In this document: positions 35,403 to 44,993 of the stretch, in pieces
Numbering within the stretch: position 1 is the first letter of the stretch
Layout: each line of letters begins with the position of its first letter
Origin: Vibrio natriegens NBRC 15636 = ATCC 14048 = DSM 759
GTDB lineage: Bacteria > Pseudomonadota > Gammaproteobacteria > Enterobacterales > Vibrionaceae
NCBI RefSeq assembly: GCF_035621455.1
Contig: NZ_CP141823.1
Coordinates: 434,001-498,000 of the forward strand
Direction: 5' to 3'
DNA length: 64,000 nucleotides
Translations under genes and position numbers: made by a program
The notes under the pieces: generated by a model
Database searches by the model: none
What the model was told of the DNA's origin: nothing
The model's input: the letters and a program-made list of their open reading frames with translations, nothing else

Positions 35403-36311
35403 CTATGGCACACCGTGTCCTTTAGACGCAACCCAAACACGATACCACTGTTCACGAGTCAATTCGATGTTTAATGCATCAACAGCCGTTTGAACGCGCT
35501 CAATCTTACCAGAGCCAATAATTGGGATTGGATTAGAAGGCAGACGACGAACCCAAGCGTAAATCACCTGATCAATACTGGCCGCACCGACTTCCTCACG
35601 AATGGCTTCTAGCTCATTACGTACACGAACCGCCTGTTCACTATCGCCGCTGAAAATAGAGCCACCACCTAAGCAAGACCAAGCCATTGGACGAGTGCGC
35701 AACATTTGCATCTGATCCAACGTACCATCGTGCGCAACCTCAAAGTTAAGTGGGTTGATTTCCACTTGGTTTGTCACGAGTGGTTTGCCCAAACGCGATT
35801 GCAACAACTCAAACTGACGCGGCGTAAAGTTTGAGACACCAAAGTGTTTCACTTTACCCACTTTATGCAGCTCTGAAAATGCTTCTGCCACTTCGTCAGC
35901 GTCCATCAAAACGTCTGGGCGGTGAATAAGCAGAACGTCGATTTCGTCTACATTTAAACGCTCAAGTGAGTTGTTCACCGATTGGTAAATGTGCGCAGAA
36001 CTCGTGTCGTAATGGTTGATTTTACGCTCTGGCGTTTTATCACCACATAAGTTGATATCACACTTGGTTACGATCTGAATGTGTTCACGAACGCTTTTGT
36101 CCAACGTTAACGCTTCGCCAAACAGTGCTTCACACTCGTAGTTACCATAAATATCGGCGTGATCAACCGTTGTAATACCTAGCTCCACATGTTGCTTAAG
36201 GAAGGTCAAACGCTCTTGAGCCGTCATTCCCCAATCTACAGCGCGCCAGTATCCTTGAACCAGTTCTGAAAATTCTGGGCCACTTGGTGCAGTCACTACT
36301 TTTGCAACCAT
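35403..36311 (-). CDS. Aldo-keto reductase, YdhF type
   Basis: A 302-residue NADPH-dependent aldo-keto reductase with a TIM-barrel fold. The catalytic tetrad parts are Asp and Tyr in VDHADIYGNYECE, Lys in VTKCDI and His in LLIHRPD. Overall sequence follows YdhF of E. coli, whose substrate is not known. It diverges from a small XRE regulator at 36407, which may control it. Confidence 0.87.
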   Translation of the reverse strand: MVAKVVTAPSGPEFSELVQGYWRAVDWGMTAQERLTFLKQHVELGITTVDHADIYGNYECEALFGEALTLDKSVREHIQIVTKCDINLCGDKTPERKINHYDTSSAHIYQSVNNSLERLNVDEIDVLLIHRPDVLMDADEVAEAFSELHKVGKVKHFGVSNFTPRQFELLQSRLGKPLVTNQVEINPLNFEVAHDGTLDQMQMLRTRPMAWSCLGGGSIFSGDSEQAVRVRNELEAIREEVGAASIDQVIYAWVRRLPSNPIPIIGSGKIERVQTAVDALNIELTREQWYRVWVASKGHGVP

Positions 36312-36406
36312 TGGTTCTCTCCTTTATTTAATCTGCTTTCATCCTAGTCTTGTTTTCGCGCTGTCTCAACGGGTAAACTTTCGCAATTCGAACTGGAGTA
36401 CGAAAT

Positions 36407-36832
36407 ATGTCTTTTGCCCAACGATTATCGACTTTAATTGGCGAAGAAAGCATCAGCGGGTTTGCACGCCGTGTTGAAGTGTCAGAAGCCTTGATTAGAA
36501 AATATTTAAAAGGTAGTGAACCGAGCCTAACAAAAGCGAACCAAATTGCGATGCGAGCAAACTGCTCTCTTGAGTGGTTGGCTACAGGGTGCGGGTACCT
36601 TTATCGCCGTGCTGAAGTGGTGGATTTGGAGGCGTATAAACTCGCTTTTCAACACGTGATGAACGAAACACTGCCAGAAGATGAGCAAGAGATGCATCGT
36701 AAACTTATCGCTGGTTACCAATATCTGCGCTCACATAAAAAAGCGGATGGCTTTTTAGATGAGTCTGCGATGGCAACGTTTCTCTCATTACATCATGAGA
36801 ACAAAAATCAGCACGAGCCTAAAAGCGCGTAA
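36407..36832 (+). CDS. XRE/phage-repressor-like helix-turn-helix protein
   Basis: A 141-residue protein with an N-terminal Cro/CI-type helix-turn-helix (SISGFARRVEVSEALIRKYLKG) followed by CSLEWLATG, a motif of phage-derived repressors, and a C-terminal helical region. No peptidase domain is present. It diverges from the aldo-keto reductase gene across 95 bp and its 3' end overlaps the next gene by 14 bp tail to tail. Role is inferred as local regulator. Confidence 0.8.
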   Translation: MSFAQRLSTLIGEESISGFARRVEVSEALIRKYLKGSEPSLTKANQIAMRANCSLEWLATGCGYLYRRAEVVDLEAYKLAFQHVMNETLPEDEQEMHRKLIAGYQYLRSHKKADGFLDESAMATFLSLHHENKNQHEPKSA

Positions 36833-37400
36833 CTCGAAGCGTGATCATGTCACCATCACTAATCAGCGACACCGCCAAACTTGGAGACGCTGATTGAAAC
36901 TCACTTGATCTTACCCACTGAATTCTCCGATTGGCTTCTGGTGGGTAACGATTCATCATTAAGATGACTTCTTTATCTACATCGTCTGCTGACTTATTTT
37001 TCAGCGAGCTAAGCACATCCATTTCTTGATCATCAAAATGGATACTTTTTATTACCAAGCCATCTTTTCTTAAGTTAAGAATTAGGTCATTCCAGCTCTG
37101 CCATTGGAATTGCGCCAAAAAAACAAATTCTGCCGTTTCCTGACGTAAAATAATTTCACCGTACAAATGCTGGTGATAGTAGCTAAATTCGTCTAAACAA
37201 AGCGTATCAACAGACGGTTCCGAATCGTTCCATTCGGTATCACACCGATACCAAAGGCCACCTTTTTGAATGGTGCTTTTTACCTGATCCAAGGGTTGAT
37301 CAGACAATACGCTGTGCCACCAATGATTATCCATCGCCAAGGTGGACTGTGGCAATAAAGCACTACAAAAGGAAATTAAGAAAAGGGATAAGAAACGCAT
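36819..37400 (-). CDS. Predicted exported protein of unknown function
   Basis: A 193-residue protein with a clear signal peptide (MRFLSLFLISFCSALLPQST, cleavage likely after LALA-type site near residue 22). The mature part has two cysteines, suggesting a disulphide, and is rich in tryptophan. I do not recognise a family. It overlaps the XRE gene tail to tail by 14 bp. It is probably periplasmic. Confidence 0.7.
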   Translation of the reverse strand: MRFLSLFLISFCSALLPQSTLAMDNHWWHSVLSDQPLDQVKSTIQKGGLWYRCDTEWNDSEPSVDTLCLDEFSYYHQHLYGEIILRQETAEFVFLAQFQWQSWNDLILNLRKDGLVIKSIHFDDQEMDVLSSLKNKSADDVDKEVILMMNRYPPEANRRIQWVRSSEFQSASPSLAVSLISDGDMITLRVTRF

Positions 37401-37903
37401 TGGGTTTTATCAAGGCAGCAACAGTTGGCAAAACATTATCGTGGAATGAAAAATTATCAAGCAGGGTGCAACAAATAAACTCTAACAATTCAAGATGACA
37501 GACATTAAGAAGGCGCACATTTCAAGTGCGCCTCTACCTCGTTACTCAATCGTGAGTGTGCGAATCGGGAAGTCTACAGATGCATCCCAAACTTAAAACG
37601 AGGAATTACCGTAGGGTTTGAATCCATCCAAATTGTGAGTAAAACGTCACATCCCTCCTTCTGAAGCAGTCATGTTGCTTTACACTTAAAGCATGGTTCA
37701 TTTTTCTCAGAAAACAAGCTTTCTCTGTAAAAAAACAACGTCAGATATGAGATCAATAGCACAACATTTGCGAATACTATCGAGTCAGAATCTTTGAGCT
37801 ACCAATAGTGGAAAGCTAAATTGCAACTTTGCCGATTAGGTCTAGACTCTTCCGGGCGTATAATTTCCTCCGTCCCATCAAACAGAAGCAGGAGAAACCG
37901 TTA
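37401..37903. other. Intergenic region with one stem-loop
   Basis: This 503-bp stretch separates the exported protein from clcA. At 37511-37533 AGGCGCAC-ATTTCAA-GTGCGCCT forms a perfect 8-bp stem without a T-run on either side. It may end an unannotated short transcript. No coding frame is convincing. The clcA promoter should lie near 37800-37880. Confidence 0.45.
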
Positions 37904-39307
37904 ATGACCAAGAGAGAGAGAATTGTGAAGTCTGTGTTAGCGCACGTGCCGAAAGATGCGATTAACCAGTTTATCTCTCGAGGGTCGACACCAATATCGG
38001 TTTTGTTAATGGCCGCTATCGTAGGCATACTTGCTGGCGTTGTCGGAACTTACTTCGAACATGCCGTCCACCTCGTTTCTGAAACTCGTACCGAATGGCT
38101 AAAAAGTGAAATTGGTAGCATGTTACCGCTATGGCTGGCAGCCGTACTTATTAGCGCCATGTTGGCTTTTGTCGGCTACTTCCTTGTTCACCGTTTTGCT
38201 CCCGAGGCTGCAGGTTCCGGCATCCCTGAAATAGAAGGCGCGATGGACAATATTCGTCCAGTCCGTTGGTGGCGCGTGCTACCAGTGAAGTTTTTCGGTG
38301 GTATGGGTGCGCTAGGATCAGGCATGGTGTTAGGCCGTGAAGGTCCAACGGTACAAATGGGTGGCGCTGTCGGTCGAATGGTGACAGATATTTTCCGCGT
38401 AAAAGATGACGACACAAGACACTCTCTGCTCGCTTCAGGCGCGGCCGGTGGCTTGGCCGCGGCGTTTAACGCGCCGTTAGCAGGCATCATGTTTGTCGTT
38501 GAAGAGATGCGCCCTCAATTTCGCTATTCATTGATTTCCATTCGTGCGGTGATCATCTCCGCCATCATGGCCAACATTGTGTTTCGGGCGATTAATGGCC
38601 AAGATGCGGTGATCACTATGCCTCAGTATCAGCCACCAGCATTACAGTCTCTTTGGCTGTTCCTACTACTAGGGGCTTTGTTTGGTGTATTCGGCGTTAT
38701 CTTCAATAAACTCATCACCATCGCTCAAGATAGCTTTGTGGCTATCCACAAAAACGATCGTAAGCGTTACCTTATTACGGGATCGATTCTAGGTGGTGTA
38801 TTCGGTTTACTGCTTTTATACGTGCCACAATTGACGGGTGGCGGCATCGCACTCATCCCCGACGTAACCAACGGGAACTACTCCATCACACTGTTAGTTC
38901 TGCTGTTTGTTGGCCGTGTTGTAACAACATTACTTTGTTTTGGCTCTGGTGCACCTGGCGGTATTTTCGCGCCAATGCTCGCTTTGGGTACCTTATTTGG
39001 TTATGCATTTGGTGCCAGTGCAGAAGTGCTGCTACCAGCCCTAGATATTGAACCGGGCATGTTTGCGATCGCAGGCATGGGCGCTTTATTTGCAGCGACA
39101 GTACGTGCTCCAATCACAGGCATTCTGCTGGTTATCGAGATGACCAATAACTACTACCTTATTTTACCGCTCATCATTACCTGTCTGGGCGCAGTAATTA
39201 TTGCCCAGTTACTAGGCGGACAACCGATATACAGTCAGTTACTTCGTCGTACGCTTAAAAATGACAAGCTACGTCAACAAGATCTACCAGAAAATCAAGC
39301 GTCTTAA
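37904..39307 (+). CDS. clcA: H+/Cl- exchange transporter ClcA
   Basis: A 467-residue CLC antiporter that exchanges two chloride ions for one proton at the inner membrane and aids acid tolerance. The selectivity-filter motifs GSGIPE (104-109), GREGP (144-148, gating Glu146) and GAPGGIFAP are present, as is the proton glutamate Glu201 in VVEEMRPQF. Offsets from the E. coli numbering are two residues. A longer frame from 37829 exists, but AGGAG at 37890-37894 sets the ATG at 37904. Confidence 0.95.
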   Translation: MTKRERIVKSVLAHVPKDAINQFISRGSTPISVLLMAAIVGILAGVVGTYFEHAVHLVSETRTEWLKSEIGSMLPLWLAAVLISAMLAFVGYFLVHRFAPEAAGSGIPEIEGAMDNIRPVRWWRVLPVKFFGGMGALGSGMVLGREGPTVQMGGAVGRMVTDIFRVKDDDTRHSLLASGAAGGLAAAFNAPLAGIMFVVEEMRPQFRYSLISIRAVIISAIMANIVFRAINGQDAVITMPQYQPPALQSLWLFLLLGALFGVFGVIFNKLITIAQDSFVAIHKNDRKRYLITGSILGGVFGLLLLYVPQLTGGGIALIPDVTNGNYSITLLVLLFVGRVVTTLLCFGSGAPGGIFAPMLALGTLFGYAFGASAEVLLPALDIEPGMFAIAGMGALFAATVRAPITGILLVIEMTNNYYLILPLIITCLGAVIIAQLLGGQPIYSQLLRRTLKNDKLRQQDLPENQAS

Positions 39308-39633
39308 GCGTTTAGTCCCCATTTCGCTCCAAATAATCTTTTATCCGGAAGGGTTGTTTGGAGCCGATTACCTGCTACTTTTGCATCTTTTACCAAATAT
39401 TCGATACCAAACTCACAAAATTGCCATTCTATGATCGTTCCCCTATACCTTTATGAGTAACTACCAATAAAACTTGCTAGTATTCGCGCCTGATAGAGCA
39501 ATTGTTCCATGACATTTGGCTTTGTTTAACCTGAGCAAAAAATAGACACTAAGACATTTTTTCAGGTAAAACCTTTTCAGAAAGCTAGGTCGGTATTAAC
39601 GTTTTATACGAATAGAATCATTTCGGAGTAGAT
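39308..39633. other. Intergenic region after clcA
   Basis: This 326-bp region has one long-range inverted repeat, GCTCCAAA at 39326-39333 and TTTGGAGC at 39357-39364, which may end the clcA message. The rest is AT-rich and should hold the promoter of the next gene. No gene is seen. Confidence 0.45.
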
Positions 39634-40599
39634 TTGAACTGGAGAAGACTTGTACAGTTTTATAGTGTCCCACCCTCTCAGGCAGCATTGGCACTTGGTA
39701 TTATTGGTTTAGGTCAAGCCTGGGCGCTTTACGTTCCAGCTATCGGTGAACCAATTCGACCATTTCTCTCGTCACTTGGCGCTCTGTTACTTGCTCCGGT
39801 GCTGATCAAATATGCGACTAGCCCTCGCTTATTCATCGTCGATATTCGTAATCCATTAAGCGGCAGTTTAATGGCACCGATGAGCATGGCACTTCTGATC
39901 CTGACAGATTACCTTGCTTCAGTGTCACCTATTATCGCTTACCCATTGTGGTTTTTAGCGCTTTTGCTCCATTTTTCTATGATGGTGCTCTTTTTCGGCT
40001 TTCAGCTCACTAACTTTAAAATGTCGAATATTGTTCCCAGTTGGTTTCTGTACCCTGTGGGGATAATAAGTAGCTCGCTCGCTGGCTCTCAATTCGGGCA
40101 TAACGTGTTCTCAGAAACCGTTGCGCTAATGTGCATTGGCATTTATTTCTTTATGTTGCCTTTGGTTTTATACCGCTTAGTTTTCTTTGGGTCGTTACCC
40201 AGAAAGGCGCGCCCTACTCTGGCGATCATGGCTGCTCCTGTAAACTTGTCACTAGCAGCCTATTTAGTGAACTTCCCTGAGCCAGACCCAATCCTCACAG
40301 GAGCGTTAGCGGGTATCGCCATCACAATGACCTTGCTGATTTACCTGTGTTATTTCCGACTACTGCGATTGAAGTTCCAACCGTCTATAGCAGCGGTCAC
40401 ATTCCCGTCGGTTATCAGTGCAATTGCCATGCACCGATTAACCACATTTTTTGCAGAATCACACCCGCAATGGAATTGGCTGCATGACTTTGGCTTTTTA
40501 GAGCTGAGTATTGCTACGGTATTGGTCGTTTGGGTGTCGGCAGGCTATGTGAAAATGTACTGGCCAGAAATTGTCAGATCCCGCTCCAAGCAAGCATAA
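39634..40599 (+). CDS. TDT-family transporter (TehA/SLAC1-like)
   Basis: A 321-residue inner-membrane protein with about ten helices of the tellurite-resistance/dicarboxylate transporter family (MNWRRLVQFYSVPPSQAALA start). The family moves anions such as C4-dicarboxylates, sulphite or chloride. The start is a TTG at 39634 with GGAG 5 nt upstream; no ATG is near enough to be an alternative. It ends at a strong bidirectional terminator shared with folE. Substrate is unknown. Confidence 0.82.
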   Translation: MNWRRLVQFYSVPPSQAALALGIIGLGQAWALYVPAIGEPIRPFLSSLGALLLAPVLIKYATSPRLFIVDIRNPLSGSLMAPMSMALLILTDYLASVSPIIAYPLWFLALLLHFSMMVLFFGFQLTNFKMSNIVPSWFLYPVGIISSSLAGSQFGHNVFSETVALMCIGIYFFMLPLVLYRLVFFGSLPRKARPTLAIMAAPVNLSLAAYLVNFPEPDPILTGALAGIAITMTLLIYLCYFRLLRLKFQPSIAAVTFPSVISAIAMHRLTTFFAESHPQWNWLHDFGFLELSIATVLVVWVSAGYVKMYWPEIVRSRSKQA

Positions 40600-40628
40600 A
40601 AAAAGGATGGCATCGGCCATCCTTTTTT
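40598..40628. terminator. Bidirectional terminator between the TDT gene and folE
   Basis: AAAAAAAGGATGGC and GCCATCCTTTTTT pair around ATCG, with A and T runs on both sides. It serves the two converging genes. Confidence 0.9.
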
Positions 40629-40640
40629 CGTCAATTCGAT

Positions 40641-41294
40641 TTATCGTAAACCGTGCAGAAATTCGGCACGTGTCGCTGGGTTGCTCTTGAAAATGCCTCC
40701 CAACGCAGTGGTCGTTGTTTCACTGGTTGCGTCCATAACACCACGTGATTTCACGCAGTAGTGCGTCGCGTCAATCGTCACAGCCACATCGTCAGACTCT
40801 AGAAGCGTTTGTAACGCGATAAGAATCTGCTGTGTCATACGTTCCTGAACCTGTGGACGCTGAGCAAAGAAGCGTACAATTCGGTTAATCTTCGACAGGC
40901 CAATGATTTTGCCACGAGGAATATACGCTACAGCGGCTTTACCATCTATTGTCACAAGGTGGTGCTCACAAGTGCTGGTTACAGTGATGTCTTTCACTCG
41001 AACCATTTCACTCACGTTCATCTTATTTTCGATAACAGTGATTTTCGGGAAGTTCGAATAATCCAGACCAGAGAAAATTTCGTCCACGTACATTTTTGCA
41101 ATGCGATGCGGTGTTTCTTCTAGGCTATCATCCGTAAGGTCAAGCTGAAGGAGGCCTAAGATCTCACGCATGTGGTACTCGATCTTTTCCTTTTTCTCTT
41201 CACGGCTTACGTTATTAGGACGCATTGGCGTTTCTAATCCACGTTGCTCTAGCGCTTCTTTTACTAACTTCGCTGACTCGCTAAGACCTGACAT
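40641..41294 (-). CDS. folE: GTP cyclohydrolase I
   Basis: A 217-residue type I GTP cyclohydrolase that makes dihydroneopterin triphosphate from GTP for folate synthesis. Zinc and active-site residues are visible in [15 protein letters not shown] and in [12 protein letters not shown]; the [20 protein letters not shown] helix is conserved. The frame could begin at 41336, but GAGGAAG before the ATG at 41294 sets the start. It diverges from moeA. Confidence 0.95.
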   Translation of the reverse strand: MSGLSESAKLVKEALEQRGLETPMRPNNVSREEKKEKIEYHMREILGLLQLDLTDDSLEETPHRIAKMYVDEIFSGLDYSNFPKITVIENKMNVSEMVRVKDITVTSTCEHHLVTIDGKAAVAYIPRGKIIGLSKINRIVRFFAQRPQVQERMTQQILIALQTLLESDDVAVTIDATHYCVKSRGVMDATSETTTTALGGIFKSNPATRAEFLHGLR

Positions 41295-41572
41295 TACACT
41301 TCCTCTTTCATAACTGCCGCTCTCAGATTGAAACACATTTCTCGTTGATTCATTCCGTTTGCGCTTCGGTCGCTCAGTTTAGTGATTTATATCCAAAACA
41401 CATAACAAAAATAGACTGAGCGGTTTTCTCGACTCCACGAGGACTTTTTACCCCTTTTGGATGGGTGACAAGGATACTCGGATTTTTGAATAATTACATC
41501 CATATTTTATCGGTGGGCTTTGTCACTTTATGATAAAGTTGCCTCAAAACATAAGAATATAGGACTATCTCA

Positions 41573-42808
41573 ATGGGCTGCTGCGACGCACCTGGCTTGA
41601 TGCCAATTGAAGAAGCGATGGAGAAGATGCTATCGCAAATCAAACCAATCCAAACGACTTTGTCTCTGCCACTCGCTGAAGCATTGGGTTATGTACTTGC
41701 CGAAGACATTTTATCTCCAATTCACGTACCTCCGTTCGACAACTCCGCAATGGATGGTTATGCAATCCGTATTCAAGATCTGCAAGCGTCATCAACGTTG
41801 CCTTTAGCCGGAAAGTCATTTGCAGGCCAGCCATTTGAAGGCGAATGGCCGCAAGGCACGTGTGTTCGTATCATGACGGGCGCACAAATACCGCAAGGCT
41901 GTGATGCCGTCATCATGCAAGAAAACACGGAAGTAACGGATTCTGGAATCCTGTTTAACCAAACTGATGTAGAGCCTCAGAACAACATCCGTCCTACTGG
42001 TGATGACATCCAGCAAGGTGATATCGTACTCGCCAAAGGCGCACGCCTGACACCTCGCGATATTCCGATGATCGCCTCTTTAGGTGTCAGTCATGTGACT
42101 GTCGTGCGTAAACCAAAAGTGGCCTTTTTCTCTACCGGTGACGAGCTAAAACCATTAGGTGAGTCGCTTGAAGCGGGTCAAATCTACGACAGCAACCGTT
42201 ACGGTATTAAACCTCTGATCGAAAATTTCGGTTGTGAACCAGTAGACCTTGGCATCGTCCCTGATTGTCCAGAAACTCTTAAAGCGACATTTGAACAAGC
42301 GCAAACACTGGCGGATGTGGTTGTCACATCGGGTGGCGTGAGTGTAGGTGAAGCCGATTACACCAAAGATATTCTTGAAGAGCTGGGCGAAATCGGCTTC
42401 TGGAAACTGGCGATTAAACCGGGTAAACCTTTTGCTTTTGGCAAACTTTCCACAGCTTGGTTCTGTGGTCTTCCAGGCAACCCGGTGTCTTCAATGATGA
42501 CGATGTATGTTTTGGTTCAACCAATGCTGGCTAAATTAGCCGGGCATACAGAGTGGAAAGAGCCATTATCCATCCCTGCGATTACTAAGACGGCTTTCAA
42601 GAAAGTACCGGGACGTGCGGATTACCAGCGCGGGATTTATTCGTTAGAAGACGGCAAGTTCGTTGTAGAAAGAACAGGAAACCAAAGCTCTGGTGCATTT
42701 CGCTCAATGAGTTTAGCCAATTGCTTTGTTGTACTTGAGCGCGAACGTGGCCGAGTTGAAATCGGTGAGACGGTAAACATTCAACTATTCAACTCAACAC
42801 TTTACTAG
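41573..42808 (+). CDS. moeA: Molybdopterin molybdenumtransferase
   Basis: A 411-residue MoeA that inserts molybdate into adenylylated molybdopterin. The N-terminal PPFDNSAMDGYAI, GTCVRIMTGAQIPQGCDAVI, the MoaB-like domain VTSGGVSVGEADYTKDIL and the PGNPVSSMMT segment are all present. Length is normal. It is followed by moeB after 9 bp; the pair is a conserved two-gene operon. Confidence 0.95.
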   Translation: MGCCDAPGLMPIEEAMEKMLSQIKPIQTTLSLPLAEALGYVLAEDILSPIHVPPFDNSAMDGYAIRIQDLQASSTLPLAGKSFAGQPFEGEWPQGTCVRIMTGAQIPQGCDAVIMQENTEVTDSGILFNQTDVEPQNNIRPTGDDIQQGDIVLAKGARLTPRDIPMIASLGVSHVTVVRKPKVAFFSTGDELKPLGESLEAGQIYDSNRYGIKPLIENFGCEPVDLGIVPDCPETLKATFEQAQTLADVVVTSGGVSVGEADYTKDILEELGEIGFWKLAIKPGKPFAFGKLSTAWFCGLPGNPVSSMMTMYVLVQPMLAKLAGHTEWKEPLSIPAITKTAFKKVPGRADYQRGIYSLEDGKFVVERTGNQSSGAFRSMSLANCFVVLERERGRVEIGETVNIQLFNSTLY

Positions 42809-42817
42809 GATTGCACC

Positions 42818-43567
42818 GTGGATATTCTTTCTGATCAAGAAATGCTGCGCTACAACCGCCAGATCATTCTGCGTCAGTTTGATTTTGACGGGCAGGAAGC
42901 ACTTAAGCAGAGCTCAGTCCTGATTCTTGGTGCTGGCGGGCTGGGCTGTGCGTCAAGTCAGTACCTTGCGACTGCGGGTGTTGGTAGGCTGACATTAGTT
43001 GATGATGACATTGTCGAGCTGTCTAACCTTCAGCGTCAGGTACTGCATCACGATGTCGATATCGGTCGTAACAAGGTTGATTCAGCCCGCGATGCGCTAC
43101 GAGAGCTTAACCCTCACATCGCCATTGATGCCATTGCCAAGCGTCTTGATGATGCAGAAATGCAATCCCTGATTGAACAACATACGCTTGTTGTGGATGC
43201 ATCGGATAACGTAGAGACGCGTAACCAGCTTAACCGTCTGTGCTTCGCAACGAAAACGCCGTTAATCTCCGGTGCAGCGATCCGTATGGAAGGTCAGGTA
43301 AGCGTATTCACGTACGATGATCCAGCACAACCCTGTTATCAGTGCTTAAGTGCCCTGTTTGGCAGTGATGCTTTAAGCTGTGTGGAGGCTGGGGTAATGG
43401 CACCAGTGGTTGGCATTGTCGGCGCAGTGCAAGCGATGGAAGCGATTAAAGTGATCGCCAATTACGGTCGGCCAATAAAAGGCAAAATACTTATACTTGA
43501 CGCACTAAGCATGTCCTGGCGAGAGATGAATTTAATGAAAATGCCAACCTGCCCGGTTTGTAATTAG
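42818..43567 (+). CDS. moeB: Molybdopterin-synthase adenylyltransferase
   Basis: A 249-residue E1-like enzyme that adenylates the C-terminus of MoaD with ATP. The nucleotide motif ILGAGGLGCASSQYLATAGV, DDDIVELSNLQRQ and zinc cysteine pairs CYQC and CPVC are visible. The start is a GTG at 42818 with AGGA upstream. It ends at a strong terminator. Confidence 0.95.
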   Translation: MDILSDQEMLRYNRQIILRQFDFDGQEALKQSSVLILGAGGLGCASSQYLATAGVGRLTLVDDDIVELSNLQRQVLHHDVDIGRNKVDSARDALRELNPHIAIDAIAKRLDDAEMQSLIEQHTLVVDASDNVETRNQLNRLCFATKTPLISGAAIRMEGQVSVFTYDDPAQPCYQCLSALFGSDALSCVEAGVMAPVVGIVGAVQAMEAIKVIANYGRPIKGKILILDALSMSWREMNLMKMPTCPVCN

Positions 43568-43581
43568 CGAGATAACATTCA

Positions 43582-43606
43582 AAAGCTCAACCTATCGTTG
43601 AGCTTT
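43582..43606 (+). terminator. Intrinsic terminator of moeA-moeB
   Basis: AAAGCTCAAC-CTATC-GTTGAGCTTT is a perfect 10-bp stem followed by TTGC, inside an overall T-run. It lies 14 bp past moeB. Confidence 0.88.
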
Positions 43607-43718
43607 TTGCTATGGGACGAAAGCGATTTTTGCGCAAAGCGGCATCCAACTTTGAACAGACATTTATTTTCCTGTAAAACAGTAAGATTACTCAGGTTTG
43701 AATATACGGAACTCAATC

Positions 43719-44015
43719 TTGGACAATCCCCAAAAATACATTTTGGTTCTAATCAGCTTGACCGCCGTTTTACTGCTTCTCTGGTTAAGCGCTTCAAACA
43801 CTGAGAGAACCGTGACGGCAACCGTAATAAATAACACGCTAACACAATCTTTAGATGGTCAGCGTCGCTACCTGACTATCAACTCACCCGAGACTGGCCA
43901 ACAACGCGTTTCTGTTCCAACATCAGTGGTATGCCCTGTCGGTTCGACGGTAACATTAAGCCAAGCCACAGAAACAACCATTGAACAGTCATTCTCATTT
44001 GTTCGTTGTGATTAG
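43719..44015 (+). CDS. Small membrane-anchored protein, unknown function
   Basis: About 98 residues with one N-terminal hydrophobic segment (YILVLISLTAVLLLLWLSA) and a hydrophilic C-terminal part with two cysteines (VVCPVGSTVTL and FVRCD). No family is recognised. Only TTG starts are available: 43719 has GGA about 9 nt upstream and is preferred; 43698 is an alternative. It ends 43 bp before the rhodanese gene, so the two may be co-expressed. Confidence 0.55.
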   Translation: MDNPQKYILVLISLTAVLLLLWLSASNTERTVTATVINNTLTQSLDGQRRYLTINSPETGQQRVSVPTSVVCPVGSTVTLSQATETTIEQSFSFVRCD

Positions 44016-44058
44016 CGTGTCTCCAGATCATATGGGTATTAATAATAAGGATTTAACG

Positions 44059-44889
44059 ATGCAAACATTGATTGACGCGAAGGAATTAAGTGCCCTATTA
44101 GGCCAACCCAATGTGAAAATATTGGACGCAAGCATAAGCTTCCAAATCCCTTCTGAGGGAAAGAAGATCACCGATAAATGGATCCCGGGCTCACTGCGTT
44201 TTGACTATGACAACGACTTTTGTCTACCCGATTCCACGCTGCCACATATGATGCCGACTGAAGATGGATTTAATACCAGCGCACAACAGCTTGGCCTGCA
44301 TAAAGATGATCTTATCGTCGTCTACGATAACTCTGGAACGCTTGCATCGCCTAGGGCATGGTGGATGTTCAAAGCGATGGGACACGATAACGTAAAAGTC
44401 CTCAATGGCGGATTACCTGCGTGGATAGACAGCGGCTTCCCTGTCGTAGATTCACTTTCAGCACCTTCTGAATTAGGTACATTTGCCGGGACTCTGTTTG
44501 AAGAAGCGTTCTTAGACGCGCAAACCGTACTCGAACACTCAAAAAATCAAAGCGCAAATATCATTGATGCACGTTCGAAAGCGCGCTTTTTAGGCGAAGT
44601 ACCGGAACCACGTGCTGGCCTTCGCAGCGGACGCATTCCAACCTCAATCTGTTTACCATTTCAGGAGCTGATGACGGATGGCCACATCAAACCCGTTTCG
44701 GAATTAGAGCAAGTGTTTAGTGATCTTACGATTCAAGATGACCAACGCCTTATATTCAGCTGTGGTTCAGGCGTTACTGCCTGTATTTTGTTGTTAGCCG
44801 CGCATCAATTAGGCCTGCGAAATGTGTCTGTGTACGATGGTTCGTGGACGGAGTGGGGTTCAAGCCTTCACTTGCCAATTGAAATTTAG
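44059..44889 (+). CDS. sseA: Two-domain sulfurtransferase (3-mercaptopyruvate sulfurtransferase type)
   Basis: A 276-residue tandem rhodanese. The inactive N-terminal domain ends about residue 140, and the C-terminal domain carries the active-site loop CGSGVTA, typical of mercaptopyruvate sulfurtransferase rather than thiosulfate rhodanese. It transfers sulfane sulfur to thiophilic acceptors in the cytoplasm. A longer frame from 43981 overlaps the small upstream gene; AAGGAT before the ATG at 44059 sets the start. Confidence 0.88.
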   Translation: MQTLIDAKELSALLGQPNVKILDASISFQIPSEGKKITDKWIPGSLRFDYDNDFCLPDSTLPHMMPTEDGFNTSAQQLGLHKDDLIVVYDNSGTLASPRAWWMFKAMGHDNVKVLNGGLPAWIDSGFPVVDSLSAPSELGTFAGTLFEEAFLDAQTVLEHSKNQSANIIDARSKARFLGEVPEPRAGLRSGRIPTSICLPFQELMTDGHIKPVSELEQVFSDLTIQDDQRLIFSCGSGVTACILLLAAHQLGLRNVSVYDGSWTEWGSSLHLPIEI

Positions 44890-44927
44890 CAAACAAACAA
44901 GTCACGAAACTGCATAACAGTGAAAAC

Positions 44928-44957
44928 AAAAACCGCCCTCAAATGACGGCGGTTTTT
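44928..44957. terminator. Bidirectional terminator, sseA and TRAP permease
   Basis: AAAAACCGCC and GGCGGTTTTT pair perfectly around a 10-nt loop. It lies 38 bp after sseA and 36 bp after the converging TRAP permease gene. Confidence 0.9.
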
Positions 44958-44993
44958 CTTCTTTTAGATACAAGTAATATCACTACTTTCTCA

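Noticed and set aside
37511..37533. Intrinsic terminator in the clcA upstream region
   Set aside because: The stem is perfect, but no T-run follows on either strand and no gene ends nearby, so only a stem-loop is noted.
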